From RGIG2041 sp045578865 (GTDB taxonomy: Bacteria > Bacillota > Clostridia > UBA1381 > UMGS1253), in NCBI GenBank assembly GCA_045578865.1, contig JAZNLB010000017.1, positions 1 to 64,000 on the forward strand: a stretch of 64,000 bases of DNA, written 5' to 3'. This document shows, in pieces, positions 51,014 to 60,943 of the stretch. Numbering within the stretch: the first letter of the stretch is position 1; each line of letters begins with the position of its first letter. Position numbers and translations under genes: made by a program. A model generated the notes under the pieces. That model was not told the DNA's origin and did not search any database. It worked only from the letters and a program-made list of their open reading frames with translations.

Positions 51014-51451
51014 TTATTTCTTTTTTCGCTTATGCTTTTTCTTTTTTTCGGGTGCGTTTTTGCCCAGATTTGCGCCGATACCGCCCGTCAATGCGCCGAT
51101 GACAAGCAAAGCAAGTGCGCGCAAAGAAAAACCGTCCGCACCCATCAGCACGGAAACCAAATGCAAAAGAAGATAATACAAAGCGCCGCTAAGCGCGCCC
51201 GTCAAGAAGCTTCCGCCCACCTTATGTACCAAAAAACGCACGGCAGAAAACAACGAAAGCAATGAAAGCACTGTTACCACAGGCGCAATCCATTTTTCCG
51301 AAACATTTCCCCAGTGCATCACCGCCGCAAAAACGCTCAGAAACAAAAATGTCAACGCCAAAGCACCAACCAGCGCCACGCCTGTCCATAATGCGTGCCT
51401 GCCCAACCGGCCCGTCTCCGTTTCCGATTGCACCTTCTGAAAAACTGACAT
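51014..51451 (-). CDS. TIGR04086-type membrane protein
   Basis: A 145-residue protein with four membrane helices (starting HALWTGVALVGALALTFLFL, about residues 19-38), a GALSGALYYLLLHLVSVLMG pair and the small-residue helix VIGALTGGIGANLG, then a very basic tail (KKKKHKRKKK). It resembles the TIGR04086 family, usually found beside yajC in Clostridia; function unknown. GGAGG followed by seven T precedes the ATG and is part of a hairpin. Confidence 0.78.
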   Translation of the reverse strand: MSVFQKVQSETETGRLGRHALWTGVALVGALALTFLFLSVFAAVMHWGNVSEKWIAPVVTVLSLLSLFSAVRFLVHKVGGSFLTGALSGALYYLLLHLVSVLMGADGFSLRALALLVIGALTGGIGANLGKNAPEKKKKHKRKKK

Positions 51452-51458
51452 AAAAAAA

Positions 51459-51493
51459 CCTCCGAATACAAGATACTATACTGTATTCGAAGG
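51459..51493 (-). terminator. yajC terminator hairpin that contains the SD of the next gene
   Basis: Minus-strand stem CCTTCGAATACA / TGTATTCGGAGG (12 positions, one mismatch), 11-base loop, then seven T and ATG. The 3' arm ends in the GGAGG used as SD for the TIGR04086-type gene. Same design as at 21901-21943. Confidence 0.75.
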
Positions 51494-51502
51494 CGTTTTC
51501 AA

Positions 51503-51856
51503 TTATGCCTCTGTTGTTTCATCCGAAGCTTCGGTTTCTGCAACCGGAGCTGCTTCTTCCTTCACTTCTGCCTTTTTCACAACATCGCGCACGGCCCACT
51601 TGTTAAAGCGGATAACGCTCTGCTCATTTGCATTGCCCGTCTTACCGGTTTGCAAGTAAATTTCATCTTCCTTTACCTTTACAATCTTACCTACGATACC
51701 GCCGATGGTAGTAATCACATCACCAACTGCGAGCGCCGCAAGCATCTGCTTGGTTTCCTTTTCCTTTTTCTTCTGCGGGCGAATCATCAAAAAGTACATG
51801 ATTGCAAAAAATACAACCAGCATAACAATCGGGGAAACTGCATTCGGATCTAACAT
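51503..51856 (-). CDS. yajC: preprotein translocase subunit YajC
   Basis: Small accessory protein of the SecDF complex. The 117-residue chain has one membrane helix (ISPIVMLVVFF-like, residues about 8-25), then MIRPQKKKEKE, the VGDVITTIGGIVGKIVKV motif, and an acidic Ala/Glu/Thr-rich tail. The ATG after GGAGAGG is used; an upstream ATG 8 codons earlier is less likely. secD/secF are not adjacent. Confidence 0.92.
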   Translation of the reverse strand: MLDPNAVSPIVMLVVFFAIMYFLMIRPQKKKEKETKQMLAALAVGDVITTIGGIVGKIVKVKEDEIYLQTGKTGNANEQSVIRFNKWAVRDVVKKAEVKEEAAPVAETEASDETTEA

Positions 51857-51919
51857 GTTAACCTCTCCATTCTTTGCCAAAAACGGCCATTTATTCTATG
51901 TTTTGCACATATTGCTATA

Positions 51920-51948
51920 ATTATACAACACCTTGTAATGTTTTGCAA
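51920..51948 (-). promoter_or_regulatory. sigma-A promoter of yajC
   Basis: Minus-strand -35 TTGCAA (51943-51948), 17-base spacer, -10 TATAAT (51920-51925). Confidence 0.75.
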
Positions 51949-51980
51949 GATAAAAAGCGAAAAAAGCCGATGCTTTCAAA

Positions 51981-52009
51981 TTGACACAAGCACGCAGGCA
52001 TGTTACAAT
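51981..52009 (+). promoter_or_regulatory. sigma-A promoter of the copper-amine-oxidase-like gene
   Basis: Consensus -35 TTGACA (51981-51986), 17-base spacer, -10 TACAAT (52004-52009), 28 bases before the TTG start. Confidence 0.8.
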
Positions 52010-52036
52010 AATGTCGTAGTTAGGGGGCTGACAACT

Positions 52037-53407
52037 TTGAAAAAACTGTTCTGTATGTTTTTAGTATTTGTGTTGCTTTTTGTACCGCAAGCGCAGGCGG
52101 AAGACTATATGTACTTTTCCTCAGGGGAAATGACGCTGACAGATGGTATAGACACGGACCGCATGGCGCATCTCGGCGGCGTATATTATGCAGCCGACCG
52201 TCAGGGCAAACTTTGGATGACACAAATTTTCACAGATTGGATTTTAGTAAATACCGCTCCGCAGGGGTGCCGTCTTATTGCGGGCAACCCCAAGGCGGAC
52301 AAGTTGGTGATTTATGCACAAAATACGCTTTTTATCAGTTATGACGGCGTGAAATTTACGCCGATAAAAGAACTCACACAAGATACTGTCGTACTCTACA
52401 ACTGCGGTTTATATACCGCGATGCACAAAACTGAGAGCGGATTTGCGCTCGAATACAGTTTCGATGCGCTAAACTGGTATGTTTTCCCTGCCGAGCTGAC
52501 CGCATCGACTTTTACCGTGCTTTGGGTAAATGAAAATCAGATCGTGCTCAAAGGTATGCAGACGGCAGATGGTACTTTTGATACAATTTTAGATGTAACG
52601 AAGCCGGAAGCGGTAGGCAAATTTGCAAACCTCGTTTACGATGTCCTCTCCGACACCCTCGTAGACAATGCCGCCTACACCGGCGCAAAGTTAATCTATG
52701 CCGATGCCCCGAAAAATCACTTTATATATGTTTTTTGCGAAGATGCGCCCGGCGGTTACCGCTACCAGATTGTGCGTAAGACAAGCGGGCAAATCAACGC
52801 TGTCAGCGCTGTAATCGCAAGCAAAGATTTAGAACTTTGTATCAGCGCAGATACCCTCTTTTTTGCAAAAGACGGCAAAAGCGTAGATTTGGTTTGCCCG
52901 ACCGGTCCGTGGATGCAGTTAAATGACGAAACGGCATTTCCCGTATTGCGTAGCGCCTGCTCCGTAAGCGAAGATGTTTTCTTTGACAGTGGCTTTTCCA
53001 CTGCGTACTACTGTAAAAATACTATTCCACTGCCCCTCGACCGCGCCGGCGTAGAGGTGCTTTTAAACGGCTGCTACCTCGCTTTTGACAGCGCGCCTCA
53101 AATTATAAATGACCGCACAATGGTACCGCTTCGCGCCATTGCAGAAGCGCTTGGTTGCAGTGTGGAATTTAACGATGCAACCTACGAAATTACCATCCGC
53201 CGCACAGACGGCGTAGTTCTGACGATGACCCTCGGCGTTTTATCGGCAACCAAAACCTGGGCAGACGGAATGCAATCCACAACAACATTGGATGCCGCAC
53301 CCGTAATTGTCAATGACCGCACACTGGTGCCGCTTCGTTTTATCAGCGAAAGTCTGGACCTGACCACCGAATGGGTGGCAGATACCAAAACAGTTGTCTT
53401 GAAATGA
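52037..53407 (+). CDS. secreted protein with copper amine oxidase N-terminal-like domain
   Basis: A 456-residue exported protein. Signal peptide KKLFCMFLVFVLLFVP then QAQAED (cleavage near residue 21). The N-terminal 300 residues look beta-rich (repeated short strands, possibly propeller-like) and are not recognised. The C-terminus (about 345-456) is the copper amine oxidase N-like domain: IINDRTMVPLRAIAEALG, then VNDRTLVPLRFISESL and a final TKTVVLK strand. In Firmicutes this domain is common on wall or secreted proteins and does not mean oxidase activity. The TTG is set by AGGGGG 9 bases upstream and a promoter just before. Confidence 0.82.
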   Translation: MKKLFCMFLVFVLLFVPQAQAEDYMYFSSGEMTLTDGIDTDRMAHLGGVYYAADRQGKLWMTQIFTDWILVNTAPQGCRLIAGNPKADKLVIYAQNTLFISYDGVKFTPIKELTQDTVVLYNCGLYTAMHKTESGFALEYSFDALNWYVFPAELTASTFTVLWVNENQIVLKGMQTADGTFDTILDVTKPEAVGKFANLVYDVLSDTLVDNAAYTGAKLIYADAPKNHFIYVFCEDAPGGYRYQIVRKTSGQINAVSAVIASKDLELCISADTLFFAKDGKSVDLVCPTGPWMQLNDETAFPVLRSACSVSEDVFFDSGFSTAYYCKNTIPLPLDRAGVEVLLNGCYLAFDSAPQIINDRTMVPLRAIAEALGCSVEFNDATYEITIRRTDGVVLTMTLGVLSATKTWADGMQSTTTLDAAPVIVNDRTLVPLRFISESLDLTTEWVADTKTVVLK

Positions 53408-53445
53408 TGTAAATTAAACGGGCAATTCTTTTTAATAAAAGACAC

Positions 53446-53480
53446 AAAAAGGTCGTAGCGCATTACACGCTACGACCTTT
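53446..53480 (-). terminator. intrinsic terminator of rpoBC
   Basis: Perfect 13-bp stem AAAGGTCGTAGCG / CGCTACGACCTTT with seven-base loop; T-run on the minus strand. Six bases beyond the rpoC stop. Confidence 0.9.
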
Positions 53481-53486
53481 ATTGCA

Positions 53487-56400
53487 TTAACCGATTAATT
53501 CGCTGTTTCTCGCAAAGGCTGCATCAAACGCATCGCTCATCGCGGTGCTTTCGCCCTCGGCACGAACATCAATGTCACGGTAGATGCTCATACCGGTACC
53601 TGCCGGCACGAGTTTACCGATAATAACATTTTCCTTGAGACCGAGCAGCGGGTCAACCTTACCTTTGATTGCGGCTTCGGTCAGGACACGGGTGGTCTCC
53701 TGGAAGGAAGCGGCAGACAGGAAGGAATCCGTTGCCAAAGATGCCTTGGTGATACCGAGCAGAACAACGCTTGCAGTTGCCTCTGCCTTACCTTCCGCTC
53801 TTGCCTTTTCATTGGCAGCTTCCAGCTCGAACATATCAATCAGACTGCCCATCAGAAGGTCTGTCTGACCTGCATCTTCTACCTTTACCTTACGCATCAT
53901 CTGACGCGCGATAACTTCGATATGCTTATCGGAAATATCAACACCCTGCAAACGATATACTCTCTGTACCTCCTGCGTCAGATAACTCTGAACGGCATCC
54001 GCGCCCTTGATTTTGAGAATATCGTGCGGGTTGATGGAACCGGAGGTCAGCGGTTCGCCCGCTTCAATTTCCTGTCCCTCTGCAACTTTAATTCTTGCAT
54101 CATACGGAATCACATAGGTCTGCGTTTCCGCAATCGTGTCGTTGGTTACCGTAATTTCGCGGCGCTTCTTATTCTCGGAAATGCTTACCTTACCTGCAAT
54201 TTCGGAAACAATCGCTACGCCCTTCGGCTTTCTTGCTTCAAACAATTCCTCGACACGCGGCAGACCCTGCGTAATATCGTCACCGGCAACACCGCCGCTG
54301 TGGAATGTACGCATCGTAAGCTGTGTACCAGGCTCACCAATGGACTGCGCTGCAATGATACCAACGGCTTCACCCACCGGAACCGGATCGCCGGTTGCAA
54401 GGTTTGCACCGTAACAGTGTGCACATACACCAACCGGAGCCTTACAGGTAAGAATCGAACGGATGCATACCTCGGTCACGCCCGCTGCCAAAATCTTAGC
54501 AACTTCATCGTCACCCATGAGTACGCCCTTGTCCACGATAACCTCACCCGTTTCCGGATGACATACTGCCTCGTGGGTATATCTGCCCAACAGTCTGTCC
54601 TTAAGCGGTTCGATTTCTTCTTTGCCGTCTACGATTGCGCTTACAATCATACCCTTGGTTGTACCGCAGTCTTCCTGACGGATGATAACATCCTGGCTGA
54701 CATCAACCAAACGACGGGTAAGATAACCGGAGTCAGCCGTACGAAGCGCTGTATCGGCAAGACCTTTACGCGCACCGTGCGTAGAAATGAAGTACTCAAG
54801 TACATTTAAGCCCTCGCGGAAGTTTGCACGAATCGGAATTTCGACCGCCTTACCGGAGGTGTTCGCCATAAGACCACGCATACCTGCAAGCTGACGAATC
54901 TGGTTTACGCTACCGCGGGCACCGGAATGCGCCATCATGTAAATCGGGTTGAGGGCATCAAGGTTATCCATGAGTGCCTTCGTTACCTTATCACTGGTCT
55001 CTGTCCATATCTTGATAATCGCTTCATATCTTTCTTCATCGGTAAGTTTACCGCGACGGTACTGCTTGATAATGTTATCAACTTGCTCTTCTGCTTCTGC
55101 AAGGTACTGTTTCTTTTCTTCCGGTACCTTGATGTCGTCTACGCTGACGGTGATTGCACCCTGCGTCGAGAACTTAAAGCCGAGCGACTTAATATCGTCA
55201 AGCACGGTTGCCGTCTCGGTAAAGCCGTGTACACGGATACATCTGTCGATGATAATACCGAGTTGCTTTTTCGTTGCAAGTTTTGTAAATTCAAGTTCAA
55301 ACGCATTGTCCGGGTTGCTTCTGTCCACAAAACCGAGGTCCTGCGGCAACTTTTCATTGAAAATAAGTTGACCTACCGTTGCGTTGATTGTCTTGTGTTT
55401 CTTTTCGCCGTCGATTTCCTTTTCAACACGCACTTTAATCTTTGCGTGCAGGGAAATGATGCCGTTTCTGTAAGCCATCAGGGCTTCATCCATGCCGGAA
55501 AATACCTTGCCTTCACCCGGTTCGCCGTCCTTTACCAAAGTCAGGTAGTAACTACCGAGGACCATATCCTGTGTCGGTACGGTTACCGGTTTACCATCCT
55601 GCGGCTTTAACAGGTTGTTTGCAGAAAGCATCAGGAAACGCGCCTCTGCTTGTGCCTCCGGCGAAAGCGGTACATGCACCGCCATCTGGTCACCGTCAAA
55701 GTCGGCATTGTACGCTGTACATACGAGCGGATGAAGTTTTAACGCTCTGCCATCCACGAGTACCGGCTCAAATGCCTGAATACCGAGTCTGTGCAGTGTC
55801 GGCGCACGGTTTAAGAGCACCGGATGTTCTTTGATTACCTCTTCAAGCACATCCCAGATTTCCGGACGGAGTCTTTCTACCATACGCTTTGCACTCTTAA
55901 TGTTATGTGCAAGACCGTCACCTACAAGGCGCTTCATTACAAACGGCTTGAACAGTTCGATTGCCATTTCCTTCGGCAAACCGCACTGGTAAAGTTTGAG
56001 TTCCGGACCTACGACGATAACCGAACGGCCGGAGTAGTCAACACGCTTACCCAAAAGGTTCTGACGGAAACGACCCTGCTTACCTTTAAGCATATCGGAA
56101 AGCGATTTAAGCGCTCGGTTGCCCGGACCCGTTACCGGACGGCCTCTGCGACCGTTATCGATAAGTGCATCTACGGCTTCCTGAAGCATTCTTTTCTCGT
56201 TTCTTACAATAATGTCCGGTGCGTGCAGATCCAACAAACGCTTTAAGCGATTGTTTCTGTTGATAACACGGCGGTACAAATCATTTAAGTCACTCGTTGC
56301 AAAACGACCACCGTCGAGCTGTACCATCGGGCGCAGCTCCGGCGGAATTACCGGAACGGCATCCATAATCATCCATTCCGGCTTGTTGCCGGAAAGACGA

Positions 56401-57047
56401 AATGCTTCTACAGCTTCCAAACGCTTTGCAATACGAATTTTCTTTTGGCCTTGTGCAGTTTCGAGTTCCTCTTTGAGCTGAACGGAAAGTTCTTCGAGGT
56501 CGATTTTTTGCAAAAGTTCTTTTACAGCTTCCGCACCCATACCTGCCTTAAAGCTATCACCGTACTTTTCTACGCATTCTCTGTAGTCCTTTTCGGAAAG
56601 AATAGACTTTTCAAGAAGCCCTGTTTCGCCCGCTTCAATGACAACATATGCTGCAAAGTAAAGCACCTGCTCCAATACCTTTGGAGACATATCCAGCATC
56701 AGGCCCATACGGGACGGGATGCCCTTAAAGTACCAGATGTGCGATACCGGTGTAGCCAACTCAATGTGACCCATTCTTTCACGGCGCACCTTGGAGCGAG
56801 TTACCTCAACACCGCACTTGTCGCATACGATACCCTTATAACGAATCTTCTTATATTTACCGCAGTGACATTCCCAGTCACGCTGAGGTCCGAAGATCTT
56901 TTCACAAAACAGACCATCGCGCTCCGGTTTTAATGTTCTGTAGTTGATTGTTTCCGGCTTTTTCACTTCACCGTAAGACCATTCTCTGATTTTCTCCGGC
57001 GAGGCCAAGCCAATTTTTATCGCTTCAAATGTTGTAAATTCCAACAC
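53487..57047 (-). CDS. rpoC: DNA-directed RNA polymerase beta' subunit
   Basis: Catalytic subunit of RNA polymerase, 1186 residues. Visible are the zinc motif CHCGKYKKIRYKGIVCDKCG near residues 60-79, RFRQNLLGKRVDYSGRSVIV, the metal-binding NADFDGD (about 451-457), the bridge helix/trigger loop (GARGSVNQIRQLAGMRGLM; TMRTFHSGGVAG) and the second zinc cluster (CKAPVGVCAHCYG). No large lineage insertion is apparent. It starts with GTG (or TTG one codon later) after AAGGAGG, 53 bases after rpoB. Confidence 0.98.
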   Translation of the reverse strand: MLEFTTFEAIKIGLASPEKIREWSYGEVKKPETINYRTLKPERDGLFCEKIFGPQRDWECHCGKYKKIRYKGIVCDKCGVEVTRSKVRRERMGHIELATPVSHIWYFKGIPSRMGLMLDMSPKVLEQVLYFAAYVVIEAGETGLLEKSILSEKDYRECVEKYGDSFKAGMGAEAVKELLQKIDLEELSVQLKEELETAQGQKKIRIAKRLEAVEAFRLSGNKPEWMIMDAVPVIPPELRPMVQLDGGRFATSDLNDLYRRVINRNNRLKRLLDLHAPDIIVRNEKRMLQEAVDALIDNGRRGRPVTGPGNRALKSLSDMLKGKQGRFRQNLLGKRVDYSGRSVIVVGPELKLYQCGLPKEMAIELFKPFVMKRLVGDGLAHNIKSAKRMVERLRPEIWDVLEEVIKEHPVLLNRAPTLHRLGIQAFEPVLVDGRALKLHPLVCTAYNADFDGDQMAVHVPLSPEAQAEARFLMLSANNLLKPQDGKPVTVPTQDMVLGSYYLTLVKDGEPGEGKVFSGMDEALMAYRNGIISLHAKIKVRVEKEIDGEKKHKTINATVGQLIFNEKLPQDLGFVDRSNPDNAFELEFTKLATKKQLGIIIDRCIRVHGFTETATVLDDIKSLGFKFSTQGAITVSVDDIKVPEEKKQYLAEAEEQVDNIIKQYRRGKLTDEERYEAIIKIWTETSDKVTKALMDNLDALNPIYMMAHSGARGSVNQIRQLAGMRGLMANTSGKAVEIPIRANFREGLNVLEYFISTHGARKGLADTALRTADSGYLTRRLVDVSQDVIIRQEDCGTTKGMIVSAIVDGKEEIEPLKDRLLGRYTHEAVCHPETGEVIVDKGVLMGDDEVAKILAAGVTEVCIRSILTCKAPVGVCAHCYGANLATGDPVPVGEAVGIIAAQSIGEPGTQLTMRTFHSGGVAGDDITQGLPRVEELFEARKPKGVAIVSEIAGKVSISENKKRREITVTNDTIAETQTYVIPYDARIKVAEGQEIEAGEPLTSGSINPHDILKIKGADAVQSYLTQEVQRVYRLQGVDISDKHIEVIARQMMRKVKVEDAGQTDLLMGSLIDMFELEAANEKARAEGKAEATASVVLLGITKASLATDSFLSAASFQETTRVLTEAAIKGKVDPLLGLKENVIIGKLVPAGTGMSIYRDIDVRAEGESTAMSDAFDAAFARNSELIG

Positions 57048-57100
57048 AAAAACCTCCTTAACAAAATTTGGATTTCATTTAGCAAATGGACTGCAAATTT

Positions 57101-60100
57101 TTAATTGTCATCATCTGCGAGCGCGTCTAAGTCTTCAACGATATCATCGTCAAATTCTTCTACCGGCTCCGACTCGAGAACATCATCATCGAGGTCGTCT
57201 AATAAATCCAAATCGTCATCGTCTAAATCGAGCGGGCTTACACCATCATCGTCTGCTTCTTCAAACTCAAATGCTGCTTCTTCGTCTAAGTCTGCGCTCT
57301 CCGAATTGTATGCGGAAGAAGAAGCCGCATTCGGATTTGCACTGTCCTCATTGCCCTCGATATTAACGGAGAGCGGCGCTACGCCGTCTTCATCATCGGA
57401 GTACTGTCCAAGGTCAACTTCATTGCCGTCTCTGTCCAATACATTGACATCGAGTGCAAGGCTCTGCAACTCCTTGATGAGCACCTTAAAGGATTCCGGA
57501 ATGCCCGGCTCCGGCACATTTTCGCCCTTGACAATCGATTCGTAAGTCTTAACGCGGCCGACAACATCGTCCGACTTCACGGTCAGGATTTCCTGAAGCG
57601 TGTATGCCGCACCGTATGCTTCGAGCGCCCAAACTTCCATTTCACCGAATCTCTGACCGCCGAACTGTGCTTTACCGCCGAGCGGCTGCTGCGTTACAAG
57701 CGAGTACGGACCGGTGGAACGGGCATGAATCTTATCGTCTACCAAGTGATGAAGTTTCAAATAATACATATAGCCAACCGTTACGCGGTTGTCAAACGGT
57801 TCACCCGTACGGCCATCATAAAGCACGGTCTTACCATCAGCATCATAACCTGCATCAATGAGGCACTTGCGGATATCTTCCTCGTTTGCACCGTCAAATA
57901 CAGGTGTTGCAATCTTCGAGCCAAGTTGCTTTGCCGCATAACCCAAATGCACTTCAAGCACCTGACCAATGTTCATACGCGAAGGTACGCCGAGCGGATT
58001 TAATACGATATCGAGCGGTGTACCATCCGGCAAGAACGGCATATCCTCTTCCGGAAGAATACGGGAAATAACACCCTTATTACCATGACGACCTGCCATC
58101 TTGTCACCGACAGAGATCTTTCTTCTCTGTGCAATGTAGCAACGCACGAGTTCATTTACACCCGGCGGCAATTCGTCGCAGTTATCACGGGTAAATACCT
58201 TAACATCTACAATGATACCTGCCTCACCATGCGGTACACGCAAAGAGGTATCACGAACTTCTCTTGCTTTTTCGCCGAAAATAGCACGAAGAAGTCTCTC
58301 CTCCGCCGTCAGTTCGGTTTCACCCTTCGGTGTAACCTTGCCGACCAAAATATCTCCGGCGCGCACCTCTGCACCGATACGAATGATACCACGCTCATCC
58401 AGGTCGCGGAGTGCATCTTCGCCGACATTCGGGATGTCGCGTGTGATTTCTTCCGGTCCGAGTTTTGTATCTCTTGCATCTGCTTCATACTCTTCAATAT
58501 GAATAGATGTGTATACATCTTCTCTTACCAATCTTTCATTTAAGAGAACAGCATCCTCGTAGTTGTAACCTTCCCAAGTCATAAAGCCGATGAGGGCATT
58601 CTTACCTAAGGAAATTTCACCGTTGGATGTGGACGGACCGTCCGCAATAATATCGCCCTTCTTCACCTTTTCGCCTTCACAAACAATCGGGCGTTGGTTG
58701 ATACAAGTACCCTGATTGGAACGCAGGAATTTGAGCAGTTTGTGGCGTTCAAGTTCGCCGTCTTTTGTCTTGATAACAATTTCCTGTGCGCTAACCTTTT
58801 CAACAACACCATCGTTGTTTGCAAGTACAACTACACCGGAATCCTTGGCAGCCTTGTACTCCATACCCGTGCCGACAATCGGGGACTCGGTACGGATTAA
58901 AGGCACAGCCTGACGCTGCATGTTCGAACCCATGAGCGCACGGTTCGCGTCGTCGTTTTCCAAAAACGGTATCATCGATGTCGCAATAGATACGAGCTGT
59001 CTCGGGGATACATCCATGTAATCGATTTCGGACGCAGATACTTCTACGAAGTCGTGCAAATATCTTGCTGTAATCTTTTTATCAACAAACTTGCCGTTTT
59101 CATCCAGCGGCTCGTTTGCCTGTGCGATAACTAACCCATCCTCCATATCCGCAGTCATGTAAACAACTTCATCGGATACTACGCCGGTCTTCTTGTCTAC
59201 ATAGCGATACGGCGACTCAATAAAGCCATACTCGTTGATGCGTGCAAACGAAGACAGCGAAGAAATAAGACCGATATTCGGACCTTCCGGGGACTCAATC
59301 GGACACATACGACCATAGTGCGTATAGTGTACGTCACGCACTTCGAAGCCCGCTCTTTCTCTGGAAAGACCGCCCGGACCGAGCGCAGAAAGTCTTCTTT
59401 TATGTGTCAGTTCAGCAAGCGGATTTGTCTGGTCCATAAACTGGGACAACTGGGAAGAACCGAAGAACTCTTTAATCGTAGACGATACCGGACGGATATT
59501 GATAAGCGTCTGCGGCGTCACAACATCCAGATCCTGAATGTTCATACGCTCACGAACCACTCTCTCCATTCTGGAAAGACCGATTCTGAACTGATTTTGC
59601 AAAAGTTCACCTACACAACGCAGACGACGGTTGCCCAAGTGGTCGATATCATCGAGACCGCCGATGCCGTTGCAAAGGTTGTTAAAATAGTTGATAGATG
59701 CAAACATATCATCTACCAAAATATGCTTCGGCATAAGCTCTGCGCGGCGTGCAACAAGCGCTTCTTCCATCGCCTTCTTGTCTTTTGCCTTGCCTTCTGC
59801 TTCCAAAGCAGCAAAAATCTCATCGAGTACCGGCTTGTAAACTGTCGTATGGAAACCGAGATTTTTAAGATAACCTTCGTTATCCTTCTTGTCGAGTTTC
59901 ACATAATTTCCGAGTTTTACCATGTTGTTGCCAAATACAACAACCTGCTTGCCGTCCAAATCGAGGATAACGCGGTTTACACCCGCATCTTCGATAGCCA
60001 ATGCAGTCTCGCCGCTCAGCACATCGCCTGCACTTGCCAAAAGTTCGCCATCTTCACTGACAACATTTTCAGCAAGCCTCTGTCCCTTGATACGCTTTGC

Positions 60101-60937
60101 AAGCGCAACCTTCTGGTTGAACTTGAAACGACCGACTTTTGCCAAATCGTAACGCTTCGGGTCAAAAAACATATTCATAATCAGCGATGTAGCACTCTCA
60201 ACATTTGCCGGTTCGCCCGGACGCAGTTTCTTATAAATTTCAATAAGCGCTTCCTCTTTGTTGGTTACATCCTTTTCCATCGTAACCTTCAATCGCTCAT
60301 CGTCGCCGAAAAGTTCTAAAATCTGGGTGTTGGTTTCCAGCCCCATTGCGCGCAAAAGTGTGGTTACCGGCAATTTTCTCGTTCTGTCAATACGAACGGA
60401 GAATACATCATTTACATCAATGTCATACTCAAGCCATGCACCGCGGTACGGAATAATCGTGGAGTTAAAAAGCTCCTTACCGGACTTATCATGTTCCATG
60501 CCGTAATACATGCCTGGAGAACGAACAAGCTGGCTGACAACGACGCGCTCTGCACCATTGATAATAAATGTGCCCTGATCGGTCATGAGCGGAAACTCAC
60601 CCATATAGATGTCCTGCTCTTTTACTTCGCCCGTTTCCTTGTTAATCAGGCGAACTTTTACACGAAGCGGCGCGGAATAGTTGGTATCGCGCTCCTTGCA
60701 CTCCTCTACGGAGTACTTCGGTGTGGGATCGAGGGTATAGTCGATAAATTCAAGCACCAGATTTCCGGTATAATCGGTAATCGGGGAAACATCCTCAAAG
60801 ACTTCCTTGAGGCCCTCTGCAAAGAACCAGTCATACGAATTTTTCTGAATCTCAATTAGATTCGGCATTTCGATCGGCTCTTTGATTTTTGAAAAACTCA
60901 TGCGTTTGTTTTTACCAAGAGTTATTTCATGTGGCAT
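57101..60937 (-). CDS. rpoB: DNA-directed RNA polymerase beta subunit
   Basis: RNA polymerase beta chain, 1278 residues. Landmarks: the rifampicin region (FGSSQLSQFMDQTNPLAELT then HKRRLSALGPGG), GPNIGLISSLS, VGDKMAGRHGNKGVIS and the C-terminal GGKAQFGGQRFGEMEVWALE. After the normal end (about residue 1170) comes an unusual tail of about 100 residues, very rich in Asp/Glu. The start is the ATG 8 bases after GAGGTG; an ATG two codons earlier is too close. rplJ/rplL are not directly upstream. Confidence 0.98.
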   Translation of the reverse strand: MPHEITLGKNKRMSFSKIKEPIEMPNLIEIQKNSYDWFFAEGLKEVFEDVSPITDYTGNLVLEFIDYTLDPTPKYSVEECKERDTNYSAPLRVKVRLINKETGEVKEQDIYMGEFPLMTDQGTFIINGAERVVVSQLVRSPGMYYGMEHDKSGKELFNSTIIPYRGAWLEYDIDVNDVFSVRIDRTRKLPVTTLLRAMGLETNTQILELFGDDERLKVTMEKDVTNKEEALIEIYKKLRPGEPANVESATSLIMNMFFDPKRYDLAKVGRFKFNQKVALAKRIKGQRLAENVVSEDGELLASAGDVLSGETALAIEDAGVNRVILDLDGKQVVVFGNNMVKLGNYVKLDKKDNEGYLKNLGFHTTVYKPVLDEIFAALEAEGKAKDKKAMEEALVARRAELMPKHILVDDMFASINYFNNLCNGIGGLDDIDHLGNRRLRCVGELLQNQFRIGLSRMERVVRERMNIQDLDVVTPQTLINIRPVSSTIKEFFGSSQLSQFMDQTNPLAELTHKRRLSALGPGGLSRERAGFEVRDVHYTHYGRMCPIESPEGPNIGLISSLSSFARINEYGFIESPYRYVDKKTGVVSDEVVYMTADMEDGLVIAQANEPLDENGKFVDKKITARYLHDFVEVSASEIDYMDVSPRQLVSIATSMIPFLENDDANRALMGSNMQRQAVPLIRTESPIVGTGMEYKAAKDSGVVVLANNDGVVEKVSAQEIVIKTKDGELERHKLLKFLRSNQGTCINQRPIVCEGEKVKKGDIIADGPSTSNGEISLGKNALIGFMTWEGYNYEDAVLLNERLVREDVYTSIHIEEYEADARDTKLGPEEITRDIPNVGEDALRDLDERGIIRIGAEVRAGDILVGKVTPKGETELTAEERLLRAIFGEKAREVRDTSLRVPHGEAGIIVDVKVFTRDNCDELPPGVNELVRCYIAQRRKISVGDKMAGRHGNKGVISRILPEEDMPFLPDGTPLDIVLNPLGVPSRMNIGQVLEVHLGYAAKQLGSKIATPVFDGANEEDIRKCLIDAGYDADGKTVLYDGRTGEPFDNRVTVGYMYYLKLHHLVDDKIHARSTGPYSLVTQQPLGGKAQFGGQRFGEMEVWALEAYGAAYTLQEILTVKSDDVVGRVKTYESIVKGENVPEPGIPESFKVLIKELQSLALDVNVLDRDGNEVDLGQYSDDEDGVAPLSVNIEGNEDSANPNAASSSAYNSESADLDEEAAFEFEEADDDGVSPLDLDDDDLDLLDDLDDDVLESEPVEEFDDDIVEDLDALADDDN

Positions 60938-60943
60938 CTGCAT

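Noticed and set aside
59318..60319. 333-codon open frame opposite rpoB
   Set aside because: Antisense to strongly conserved rpoB sequence, no SD or promoter, composition rich in Cys/His/Phe as expected from a shadow frame.
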